Shown here piece by piece: positions 44,628 to 56,180 of a stretch of 64,000 nucleotides of DNA. Positions within the stretch are counted from its first letter, which is position 1, and each line of letters begins with the position of its first letter. The position numbers and the translations under genes are program-made. Source of the stretch: Terana coerulea (Eukaryota > Basidiomycota > Agaricomycetes > Polyporales > Phanerochaetaceae); the NCBI GenBank assembly GCA_024811115.1, contig JAKOGH010000072.1, positions 148,709 to 212,708 of the forward strand, read 5' to 3'. The notes under the pieces were generated by a model. The model saw only the letters and a list, made by a program, of their open reading frames with translations, did not search any database and was not told where the DNA came from.

Positions 44628-44829
44628 CAAAATGCAAGTTTGGCATATATTGCGCATTTATTCAGTCGCACTCACCATATATGGGCATGTGGCCACATTT
44701 AAACATAGCTCTGGTATAGGGCTTTCCAACCATCAAATATTCAGGTCGAAAGCTTTTAGTTAAAAAAGTACAAGCCAACCTTTCCAAGCCTGCTAACTGT
44801 ACTTGCATTATTTTTAAGCTTCACTGTAT
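44628..44829 (-). repeat. second short repeat family (B), inverted copy
   Basis: In the minus direction it reads CAGTGAAGCTTAAAAATAATGCAAG, then AGCAGGCTTGGAAAG, then GTGGCCACATGCCCATATATGG, the same text as in the 43.4-kb duplication. Family B ends resemble Tc1/mariner TIRs (CAGTGAAGCTCAAAAATAATG). Confidence 0.6.
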
Positions 44830-45586
44830 ATGCCAAACTTACATTTTGAATGAATCAACTATAGTTTGACAACAGAATATGCTAGAAATCTATAATATAG
44901 CTTAAATTAAACTTGCGCATATTTACTTTTACATAGGTTGAATGAGTCATTGCTTATGTATAGCAAGTGTAATTTCTTTGATTACATCTGCTAATTTCTT
45001 AAAATTTCTTTAGGCATCTTTTACATTTATTATATAAAAGTGGGCTTTAATAAGTCATATGAATGTGTGTAAATTCTAAATACATTCTCTACTCCTTTTT
45101 GAGAAGTAATGCAAATTTTGAACTGGGTAAGCACTTTGTGACATGTCCAAGCTTTATTATACAATGCTAATGATTTGATTTTCGAACATTTCTTTTCATT
45201 TACCGCTATTTAGAGCGCCTAAATTAGCAAATATATTCGTGCATGCTCATTATGTTTATATATTACTGCTTGAATATGTTTAGGTTTATTAAATAGTTGT
45301 TAAGTTTATAATAGATTGCTCAGCACAGTACCTTCTAGCTACGTTCAAAGTAATTACATGCTATGCACTCTTCATGCCATCTACCCTCTAATGGATATAT
45401 TTTGATGGGAAAGTAATAGCTAATAATATCATAGTTATAGTAGTTCAAAACTGTATGCTTTAGTTTATGATTACAATTAACAAAACAGTCATAATATCAT
45501 AATAAATAGTAACAAGTACAGCTAAGCAGCTTATTACTCATATTATTAACTCTTCTGAGTGCTCTCCCATACCTCAGAATATATTA

Positions 45587-45650
45587 AAGCAGATTATGTG
45601 ATGGGATTCTCTTTCAAACGAAAATAGAAAACCAATCACATAATGTGCTT
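45587..45650. repeat. 62-nt near-perfect hairpin
   Basis: The arms AAAGCAGATTATGTGATGGG and CCAATCACATAATGTGCTTT pair with two mismatches over 20 bases and a loop of about 22 bases. It has no ORF. It may be a MITE remnant or a small-RNA precursor-like fold. Confidence 0.5.
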
Positions 45651-47094
45651 TAACTCATTAATAATAAATTAGAGAGTTTACTTGACAATATTACTTAAAA
45701 CCGCTCATAAAATGACCAAACAAATTCGAGGAAATCTGTAAATATTTACGCAGATTTGTACTAATATTTATTGTACTACTGTATGGAGTGGTTAAAGCTC
45801 TAACAATATTCTACAATATACCACTCAGTAGTAATTGTGCATATACATATTTGAACAATTATTAGCAATCTATTTGGATTTTAGCATAGCGTCCAATACA
45901 GAGCTTTTCTACACATCTAAAAGAGTCACATGCTATTTACCTCTTTTATAAATATATCTCGATAAACGAAATGCATTCAGTGTCAGCTTATACATACTAG
46001 TTTACCATTTTGTTCTTAACATTAACACTGACTTGAACAGAATGAGTCTAATGGATTTGTTTATCCTAGTCCCTACAGCTCAGTCATGCCTTAATTTGGC
46101 CATTAGTCATTAATGTTCACATATTCTCTTTTCTGCTGCAATAGCAATAATGAAAAAGAAAGTGTATACAGCAACATGACTAAACCATTGGGTGAAGTTA
46201 GCCCTTATTCATTGTAACTTTTCGCAATTTATTATCACTATACAGCTTGAAATAATAATTATGCCCTATTAAAAAGTGGATCAAATTGCGATAATTCCAG
46301 CAATGATCCTTTATGTAAATAAAAGTGAATCTTCGATTTCTATTATCACATTTGGTCACTTGTCCTTCTGGACGCTCAGTAATATATCTAATTGTATGAT
46401 CATTACTACTAAATACACAATATAGCAAGCTGTTATTGCCTACTATTAACAACTATATTTGTGCGCATATAAACAGAGAATATCCATATACTGAACTATT
46501 TCCATAATTTTCATAAATTGATTCACATTTTAAAGCACTAATATCTAACTTGCCTGCCAGCCACATTTGAGCACATTAAATGCAAGTGCTAATAAGCTTT
46601 GACAATCACTACTGATATCAGCTATAACTGCCCTACTTTGAACTCCATACTTGAAATGATAAGTAAGACCTTCAGTTAATGGTACCAGCTTAGCAGACCT
46701 TTAGCTGCTAATCAGCGCTACTGTTGCTACTTGCACAAGCTATAGTCAAGCTCAAAAATAAAGCAAATACAAGCACCAGGCTTGAAAAGATTGGCTTATA
46801 TATTTTTAGCTAAGAAAGTTTTGACCTAAATGTTTGATAGTTAGATAGCCCCATACTGAAGCTTTTTGTTAATATGTCCACATTGTGGGATATGGCAAGT
46901 GCAGCTGAATGAATGCAAAATATATGCCAAACTTGCATTTTAACTAAATCAACCATAGCTCAGCAGAGAAATATAATATAAACTCATATTAAAGCTCATA
47001 ATAAGCTTTGTCATGTTTTCTTTTATGATCATATTATGCTAGCTCACTATTTATAGCAAATGCTGTACTATAATTCAAATAATATAAATTAATA

Positions 47095-47345
47095 CAGTGA
47101 AGCTCAAAAATAATGCAAGTACACTTAGCAGGATTAGAAAGATTGGCTTATATCTTTTAACTCATAAAGCTTTTGATACAAATGCTTTTAGTTAGAAAGC
47201 ATCATAATAAAGCTTTGTTTTGATGCAGCTACATTACTATATATGGTAAGTCTGGATGCATAAATGCATACCATATGCTGAACTTGCATTTTGCATGAAT
47301 CAACCATAGTTTAGCAACAGAATTGTTGCAAACTTGTTGCATAAC
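47095..47345 (+). repeat. repeat family B copy
   Basis: It starts CAGTGAAGCTCAAAAATAATG and runs through AGAAAGATTGGCTTATATC to TTGCATGAATCAACCATAG. It is collinear with the copies at 43.4, 44.6, 46.7, 49.2, 56.6 and 63.4 kb. Confidence 0.65.
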
Positions 47346-48198
47346 TCAATATAAACCTAAGCATGTCCACTTTCCAGATGATACTATGTAGCTTGGTACA
47401 ATAGGAAGGTAACTCCTTAGTTGTGCAATAATACAAATTACACTTTATATTTATAATCTATATGCTAAAATGTATAGTTTGATAAAAGTATAGCTATACA
47501 TCACGGCTTATTCTTTTGACAACTCTATTACTTGGAGAAACTCCCCCTTTCATGTTGATATAGTAAGTGGTGGGATTTGTCATAATAGGCGCTCTGTCCT
47601 CTGTAAACATAGTTTAATACTGTTTGTTGCACTTATCCCTAATATCAAGTTTGACACAGCCTGTCAATACCGGGCAAATCAATTTTAAGCCTAAGTAATG
47701 CATACTTTGTGCTTGAGTGCCATCATAGCCTTATACTAATTATAAACAAGCTCAAGCCGGGCTCAAGTATCATCCTTTAGTAAGTAATAGTTAGCAGCAC
47801 AAGTTGTGAGGTAGATGTATGTAATAATACCCTTCTGTGTGCAATCTCTTTATTTGTTTAAAGCGCCTCTATTGCCCAAGTTTCAACAGTGTTACTTGTT
47901 GTAGGTTCCAATTGTAACAAGTTCTACTAAGGCATCTAAAGAAATAAAGTACCAAGCTCTTTAATGTCTAAGTGAACCTTAAGTGAATGATTAAGCATCA
48001 TAGGACATCTAATACCTTATACTCGGATTATAGAATTTATAACAGCTAATACTGCCTCAATTAGCTGCATCAAAGTAGCTATCTGCATGCTTGGATGCTT
48101 GGCGCTTAATACCACTTATTCCGCCAACTGCAATTTTGGGTAGAGTTTCTAACTTTTCTCGGAGAAATGGAGTTATTGAAAAGAATAAGCCATATATA

Positions 48199-49064
48199 CA
48201 GTGGCAGTTAAAAGCATTACACAGCAATAATTTGGCCTTAGCTTCATTTAGTTGTATTATGTTAATCAGAATGCTTGAGCATGTAAAGTAGATATTGCTG
48301 TGTAGCTGCTACCAATGTGCATTTTTGAAGCATCACAGATTACCACGCATGATAATAGTAATAGCTATAATATACAAGTAGTCTGCATTTGCTATTATAT
48401 TTGTTTTACTTATAACTCCACTAATAAAATATATATTGCTTTAAAAAGGCATCATAAACTGCTTGCGCAATGCAGATTTGTATTTACATTGCACACATCT
48501 TATTACAGCTTATTAGATATGTGCAGAAGTCAAAGCCAGTTTATAACTGTGATACCCATATTGAGTAACATTTATAACTTCACATATTAAATAGATACTA
48601 ATGCCAAACATTTGATACAAGTACTGATAGAATGATAGAGCAATGATATAATACTGTACAATAGCTGCATTACTCATGAAGCTGCTTAGAAAATGTGTCC
48701 AAACTGGGTATTATAGCAAAACAAGTTTAACGTGATTGCGTCTATATATAAAGATATAATAAAATATGCAAGATATGCATATAGAGCTATACTGTCTAAG
48801 CAGTTTTATGATGTCTTTATTATAGCAATGCCTATTTTATTGGTGGAGTTACTAGCATGACAAATGTAACAGCAAATTTAGACCTTTTGCGCGTTATAGC
48901 TAATGATATTACCATATGTAGTAATATGTGGCATTGTAAAATGCGCATTGGTAGCAGCTACACTGTGATATTTACCTTGTATGCTAAAGCATTCTAGTTA
49001 AACAAATACAGCCAAATGAAGTTAAGGCCAAATTACTCTTGTGCGCTACTTTTGACTGCCACTA
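48199..49064. mobile_element. long-TIR MITE, complete copy A4 with the hAT empty site
   Basis: It is flanked by TA on both sides, starts CAGTGGCAGTTAAAAGC and ends with the inverted relative GACTGCCACTA; 866 bp. The TIRs extend inward through AATTTGGCCTTA and GCTGCTACCAATG. At about 48,744-48,751 it contains GCGTCTAT, which is the uninterrupted, undecayed target of the hAT element on the opposite strand. Confidence 0.8.
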
Positions 49065-49239
49065 TAGCTACTTAACGTGAAGTTATAGTGCATTTGTATT
49101 TTTGCAAAATAATGAATCATATTGTTTGCAATATAGTATAATATTTATGAGAGATGATAAGCCTGCCTAACATGCTCTTAAAAGCAGACACGCACAGATT
49201 CATTTTAAGCTATGCAACGGGTCTGTCGCATATTGTGTT

Positions 49240-49465
49240 GCCAAGCTACGGTTGATTCACTCACAATACCAGTTTGGCATGTAGCACGCATTTATCCTTC
49301 CAGACCTACTACATATGGCAATGTGGCTACATCGAGAAAATGCTTTGCTGTACAGCTTTCCAACTATAAAACATTTGTGTCGAAAGCTGTCTGAGTAAAA
49401 AGATAAATGCCAATCTTTTAAGCCGGCTACCTGTACTTGCATTATTTTTGAGCATCACTGTGATA
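49240..49465 (-). repeat. repeat family B copy, inverted
   Basis: On the minus strand it reads CAGTGATGCTCAAAAATAATG, then AAGTACAGGTAGCCGGC, and ends near GTATTGTGAGTGAATCAACC. It matches the family consensus but has a more GC-rich middle. Confidence 0.6.
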
Positions 49466-52400
49466 TAATATACATTAGAATGCATGTTTGTGCTATTGAC
49501 CACATTTCGCTCTCCAATCATTTTTTAAAACTGCATAGCTGGCAACATGAGTGGAAGCAGGTGTGCATCATAATCAGTGATGCTGGACGAGTCGTTGCAG
49601 CAGCTTAGCATACAGCTGGCACGGGCGTGGCGGAAATAGTGGTTGATGGACGTGCTTGGCATGAGTATACATCGTTTGGAATTAAATGACTGCGTAGTGT
49701 AATACACTATGTGCGCCAGGCATTGGCCAAGGGCGTTATATACCGATGATACCTGAATGAGGGTATAAGCAACAGAACAATGCACTAGCATGTGCGTGCT
49801 CTTGTGTTTTTGCTTTTTCTAACATCCTGTTTATATACATTTGAATGCCACCTCACTTCGTAAATCCCTCGACCTAGATTATGTGCTAGGACCATCCATA
49901 TTTGACCTCCGCATCACTACGAAAGTGGTCCCTTCTCGCTATTGGACTGCTTGAGAGAGCTGCGGCTACCTGCCGGTGCTTTGATGCCTAATGCGGCTGG
50001 TAATGGACGGGTTTACGATAAGCATTGTGCCTGTGACGGTGGCAAATAAAGAGGGGCTGGAGGCTCTAGATGGCCGGCTTGCCAGTTAGGTTGGGCACGC
50101 CAGATGTCGGAAGTGTGGATTACTGCGTCGGGTTTATTGAAAAGTAAACAGAGCAGTGGTTAAGGGCATGGCTAAGAAGATGATTGGGGGCCCCTGCAGG
50201 ATTTGAACCAGCAGTCGTGCGAAAGGACGTCTAAGCTATTCACTGACTTTGCCTGTCAAGTTAGCACGGCCTCCATAAGTACTCTCACTGAAGGGGCTAG
50301 GGTAGCACGAACCCTGTAAAAGACACAAGATGGCTACTCAACGCACGCGCCTCGCATGAAACCTTGTTTCCCATTTTCTAGCTGTTGGGATCTCTCAATG
50401 TTACATTTACGTGATGTTAAGCACACTGAGCCTGCGATGTATCCAGACTGCCGAACTAAGATATTTTGCACATACAGTGGACTGCAGGAATGTCTAAGCA
50501 CTGCATCAGCTTTGTGCATTGCATTTCCTGCCGTATCAAACTTGTTAGAAAAAGCGCAAGCAAGAAGAAATGCAACAGACTCACCAATTGCAGCACATGC
50601 CGCTATAGTAGCCCCGTAAGTGTCATATGGGCAGGTGCACATGCGCGCCGATGAAGGATAGTTCATTACGATCATTGCTGAGGGAGAGGTTATACAAGGA
50701 GCCGCGGCATTCTGAACTTCAGTATGGAGCGCATGCTCAATACTTGGGCTAGAGTGGCCCGAAGATGAGAAGAAAGCTGTACTAGCGCAGTGAGCACCGG
50801 TAAGTATAAACAACTCGACTTCGCTTATTTACTCACTACAGCGAAGTGAACTTCAAAAATAAAATAATGCAACGACAGTTAGCATGCTTAGAGAGATTGG
50901 TTTATATCGTTAAACAAAAAAGGCCCACAATGAAGCTTTGTCCATGTGGCCACATTACCATACATGTCATATTACAAAAGTAGGATAAATTAGGATGTTC
51001 CCTGATGCCCAAACCTGACCAGAACTATTGTTGCCTCCCTGTCTTTTAATATGAGCAACCATGCATGGTGCATAGAGGACCCTGTCTTTAATGGAAAGGA
51101 AAGGAATTTTAAAAATAGACAGATCTGCGACGGACTCGGACTTGGACAACTTGCGCTCAATAAAGTACGGGCCAATAGGCAACGTGCTAGTCCGAACGGT
51201 AGTGACTCCTTAACCATCATTTGAACGCTCACTATTGCTGCCCTCGTAGACAGCGATGACACGAGCCTTCTACGTGTCGCTCCGCAAGCCTTTTATATTG
51301 TGCGCGTGGCGCTAGCCATGGCGGTGGTAACAAGCGCACTAACTATACTGGACTGTCGACGTTTTCAATTGCAGTGGCTACTGTATTCAACCCAAGCCGC
51401 TCATTGACAACATCATATACGGCAATCTACTTCACCTGGAGGCAGTCTGCGAGCGTTATGGATGGCACGGTGGGCAAAGCAAATTAAGAGCAGAGAAACA
51501 GCGTCCAATACGTCAAAATAATCACAATCTCAGGCGGCAGAGAGAAGTCTGCAGTACATGAGAAGATGCTTACATGATGGATCCTCATTCCATCCGTGGT
51601 AGGCACGCAAAGCAAGCCCCAAGACGACCCAGCCTCGACCTCGCGACATTATTGAGTTTGCAACAATCCCTACAGTGGCTCCTAATGGATCAGGATGAAA
51701 CGCTGCTAGTGAAGTGGTAGTCTCTATCCACGACATATAGGAGACGGAAGGGTAGGGCTACCATTGGCAGAACGTACGACAACACCAGGATGCCTCCTAT
51801 GGATCACACGCGTCTTCAGTTCATCCTGATAGCTTTGCAACGGCGAAACGCGGAATGTATGGAGTTTGGCATAGGAGCAAGGGTAAATGTGGTAAGATGT
51901 TCTGTAAACAGGTATACAATAGATATTATCTGAGCTTAGTGCGGGCTGAACAAAAGAAAGTAGCACAACAAATATCAAGTGCTAAGTTCGAGTCTTCAGT
52001 GCTTAGCGACTCTGAGGCCGATGAGGACTCTCTTAGCAAGGGTCCCTGTTGCAAATCCAAATAAATCAATACACTTGATATCAATGAATACTATTGATAA
52101 CATCTAGTGCGTGGCTGCCCCTTGCCGTTGTATAATGTGTGAGACACGTTAGCCGGTGTTAGTAGGCTTTACAAGCCGAAGTGCAGATTAAATCTATCTC
52201 CCTGCCTTCACTTCCAGCCTCGGAAGGCACTTACACACACTTCACCTACTGACTTGTCTGAATGACACTTGCATCATGCCGAGCTTGCAAACTATGGATT
52301 GTGTTTCAATTACATTGAGTGATGAGCAAAACAAGGCTAAGGTAGACACTATCTGATTTGAGCTCTGCGAGTTGATCAATGCCACGGAGGTTGTTCTTCT

Positions 52401-55400
52401 CCGGAGAAAGTGGTGGTTGATGGTCCGTGTGGAAGCGGCTATCTGGTCCGCGCCGTGCAGACAGAATTCAACAAATTGATTTGTGCTCACCATCACGCTT
52501 TCGCTCACCATAAATCGTGCGAACACTTTGCTTAGGGTAGCCAGTGCCGCTGGCTACCATCAGGTAATGATGTGCTGGACGGTGACCAAAGGAAATAGCC
52601 TAAATATTGTTTACAACTACAAGATGGAGTAAAGAGGTTGGCCAAACAACGTCCAGTCCACCAGCCCAGCCATGATGTAACGTCGCAGCACGGTACGTAA
52701 CCTCATCCGGAAGGTCAAGCGCAGCGGAATGCTCTTGCGCGCCTAAGCTGGACAGGTTGCCACGTGCGCTGCTCGACAATTACCGTACAAAAGCATGTAA
52801 GGGGCCGTCTGAGGCGCTATTCGCGGCGACCAGAGACGAAGCGAGAAGGCATGCGGCGTACTGGGCTTCACATGTCGAAGTATGTTGAGACTTGGGTATA
52901 GAGTAGCTGGTTGGATTTCATTTAATGCGATTAATTCTTTGCTACCTGATAAGAAATAAGTGTGAAGAGTGCTTCGGCGGCCGTTTTAACGGCCTTGTGC
53001 TGTTTGACGGATAGCGCAGGCACAGTGCTCTTCACATATATCGAGAGGCTTGACAGAGTTCGGGTTCTTTTTCTTCTTGTAGCTCACTGTGGACCAAAGG
53101 CCCTCGTGAGTAGTCATCGCACTACCATATTTGCCCGGCAGGTGCACAGACGAGCTGACGTTGTCGACGTCCTCGACTCGCAACCGACTTTGAGAGATCG
53201 CCAACTTTGCTCTTCTCACCTATATATAATATATCTTTGCTGCCCGGATTATTATGACAAGAGCAACCCACATAGCTATACCGTCCTAACAGAACATGTC
53301 GCCGCTGCTCACAATGTCACAACGACCGATAGTTTTTGCCATAATCAGAAACTTCTACAGGTAGATGCACCAACTACAACTTTATAGGACTATATATATA
53401 GTCCATATTACTTGCACATGTAGGTTCCGAAAGCCACAATCTCTTGCACAAGAAAATCAATTGAGCTTTCCTAACTTGCCAATCCTTTCGTCTAACTCTT
53501 GATGCTTCCTATATAGTCGCAAGAGTTTTGGTAATATATGCAGCACCGAGTATACTCAATCAAGCCAATAATGGTTGTACTCTCTGTATTTCTCAGGGCA
53601 ACCATGCGCTTAAGAGCAGTCCAAAAGCTTTGGCATCGGTTGCTCAAGGTCAAGTAGCAGACAGGGTTCAGCAGACAGGATGCAGAGGTAACTGTGCGGA
53701 AATTATAAGCAATTAGATGTTGGAATTTCAGCGTTGGGCGTCTCATCACCATGCCACGAAAATGTCGGTGGTGTGAGCCTTATTTTAAGTAGGCACATAC
53801 GCTGTATTCATCTCGTCGTTGTGTGCGATCCAACCCTTCGTTCGCTTGTATACTGCAAATACATTAAAGCTCTGGCCCCCAGCTGAACTGAAGTTGCAGT
53901 ATCACTTTTTCCTTCGACCCTCGCGGCGATGTGCGGAGATGGTCTATAACATTTTTGAGCTCGTCCTAGGCGAAACCACGGATGTAGCAGTCTAACGGGC
54001 AAAATGATAAAGAAGATGGTATCATAACGAAGATGGGGGCGATATAAACCGGCCAGTCACATAGTCTTGCAGTGTTGGTAACCGTGAAGTTCGCATTTGA
54101 AGGCAGGCGCTGACCATGTAGGGCAACACAAACAGAACACAAATGCTACGGCACTCGAGTGTAAGGCTGCGTACCGAAACACCCCTAGTGGGATTTAGCG
54201 GCTCGATCAGACGCTCGACCCACGGGCAGGGAGGACGTGAAGCTTGCGGATTATCCATACAAACTGGCATATTGAACCATCCGACGGTTCTGGCGTTTGT
54301 TCTGGAGCTACTGCCGCTGAATATAGTTCCTCGATATGCACGGGGAGCTATTTGTCATATTCACTGTATCTCTTCTGGTACAAGGTATTGAAATCCACAT
54401 TATTGCTAAGGGCACTGGCCGATGTGTTTGGCAAGCCTTCGACAGATTTGGGCGTGGCAGATGAATGACATAATCTAGGGCACTTCCATGACGGAACAAA
54501 AACACCGGAGTATATCAAGAATATAAAACTCCGGCAAATCACAGACCAAGTGCAGACCAAATTGATTATTCCACAACAAACCGACCTTGACGCAGCGTAA
54601 GTGATTCCTCTCGTTGTTGCTGCGACTCTGCACATGGCAAGTGTACTCGACACCAACGGCATGACGTCGTTGTGCCATTAACGCTCTTACTGCTTCTCCT
54701 TCGCCCGGTCTTCAATGTTTCGTTTGGCTTCCACTGCTGTAACTGCATGTAATCGCGCGTGGCACAAACACTGGCAAAGAAGCGCCAAGGTTGTCTAACT
54801 CGAGCAGTGAACATATCAATAGTGAGTGGTAATAGGCACTCACCCAGCAGCCTTTGCATCACACACACAATCAGTCGACACTTGGTACCCTCGCACACAA
54901 CAATGACGTATTGTTTGTTAGTGGGACTAAAACGGAGCTAGTAGATAGTACTCACTATGTGTCACTACTCAATTGAGATAGTTATTGAAGGTAGAGGTGC
55001 TAACATCCGCTTCTCCCACGATTTTGGCATGATCACAAGTGCTTAAGGTAGAGACAGAGCAGAACAAAAGCATGCCTACGGTATACGGTTGTGTATTGCA
55101 TATGGAATCACAAGCCTACCAGTGTAGTAGTTTGATGCTCCGACTCTGCACAACTTTACTGAGTGAGTGCATTTGTTACTGAACGCTATTTAATAAAGCT
55201 CAGTTTAACGCCAATTGGCTCACTGTCAGTATGCGGTGCTTGCCGCCAGGACCAGACATCGCACCGGGCTCATTCCGTAAGCCGCACTTGGTCTCATCAG
55301 CCCGGGACGGCGCCGCTCACTCAGATTTGCTACAGGACAGAGCCGCATTGGGCCGCTGATTTCGGACAACAGAGAACACTGCGCGACAAAGTACTCTTTG

Positions 55401-56180
55401 TCATGCAGCCTATTCCTCATTGTCCGGACCTCCGTCATCTATCGGCTGCTGAAAAGGAACGCTATCAGGCCCGTATAGATACAGTCACCACGGAACAGGA
55501 ACATTCGCCGTTGCGAGGAGAGGATTTCTTCACGCGACAAGGGAACGCGGTGGGTCCCCATAACTGAGACTCTGCCACTATCGATCCTGATGAGCCCGAT
55601 CTTGAGGCTCAGCGGCGTATGCTCGAGTACTTTGCCAGATCCCGCTCTCTGATGAAGAGCGGGATGATGTATCCACCACTACGCTTGTATCTAGTGTACA
55701 TAAAAATATATCTGACTTGGACCTAGACAACAGTAAAGCTGGTGGCAATCAGCCCGAGACCTGTCGTGATGCCTGGCGGTACAAGCAGAATCCAGAAGTG
55801 GGTCGCGCTCAAGCTAAGGTGCCTCGCTTCGCAGACTCACCATTACTCAGTCTACTGCCATGTGCAGGCTGCGCGAGCTCGACACTCTTTGTAAAGGGCT
55901 CCAGCAGCTGCGTGAGTCATTGATTGCTGTTAATGGTCATACCAACACTAGTGGCAAACGACACGAGAGTGCTTGTGCACCTCATACGAAGTCTTCTAAG
56001 AAGTCATCTTGTAAGGCAAGGGCCTCAAAAACGCCCCTAGCGCGGGTGCTCGCCTCGGACGGGATCCAACTCAACAGTGATATCAAATAACTGAATAAAG
56101 CAAGCTAATTTGGCTTTGCTTGACACTCGGCAAATACGTGCACAGTGTAGCGTAAAGCGGAATTATTGTTTTACGGCTGG
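49466..56180. other. GC-richer island with unrecognised ORFs
   Basis: This 6.7-kb stretch is less AT-rich than its flanks. ORFs of note: 50,334-50,813 (minus, 159 codons), 50,967-51,182 (minus, containing GPYFIERKLSKSESVADLSI), 52,962-53,387 (plus, 141 codons), 54,566-54,898 (minus), 55,163-55,567 (plus, containing HLSAAEKERYQARID) and 55,860-56,090 (plus, Lys/Ser-rich end). None matches a family I know and none extends convincingly across splice sites. A family-B fragment lies at about 50,845-50,975. It may be remains of a low-copy gene region or of an unfamiliar element. Confidence 0.35.
50188..50245 (-). other. tRNA-like 3' half (relic)
   Basis: On the minus strand GCTGGTTCAAATCCTGC resembles a TPsiC arm and contains a B-box (GGTTCAAATCC), followed by AGGGGCCC. 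The upstream half does not fold into a matching acceptor or D arm. It is therefore a decayed tRNA or a SINE head. Confidence 0.3.

Larger units (their letters stand above)
44830..48198. other. AT-rich repeat-filled stretch without genes
   Basis: It holds further family-B copies at about 46,740-46,975 and 47,095-47,345 and a short hairpin at 45,587-45,650. The longest ORF (46,198-46,452, minus, 84 codons) is not recognised. Confidence 0.45.

Noticed and set aside
50334..50813. 159-aa minus-strand ORF as a confident gene
   Set aside because: It has no recognised domain, no clear splice context and a nearly complete plus-strand shadow. It is listed only as part of the island.
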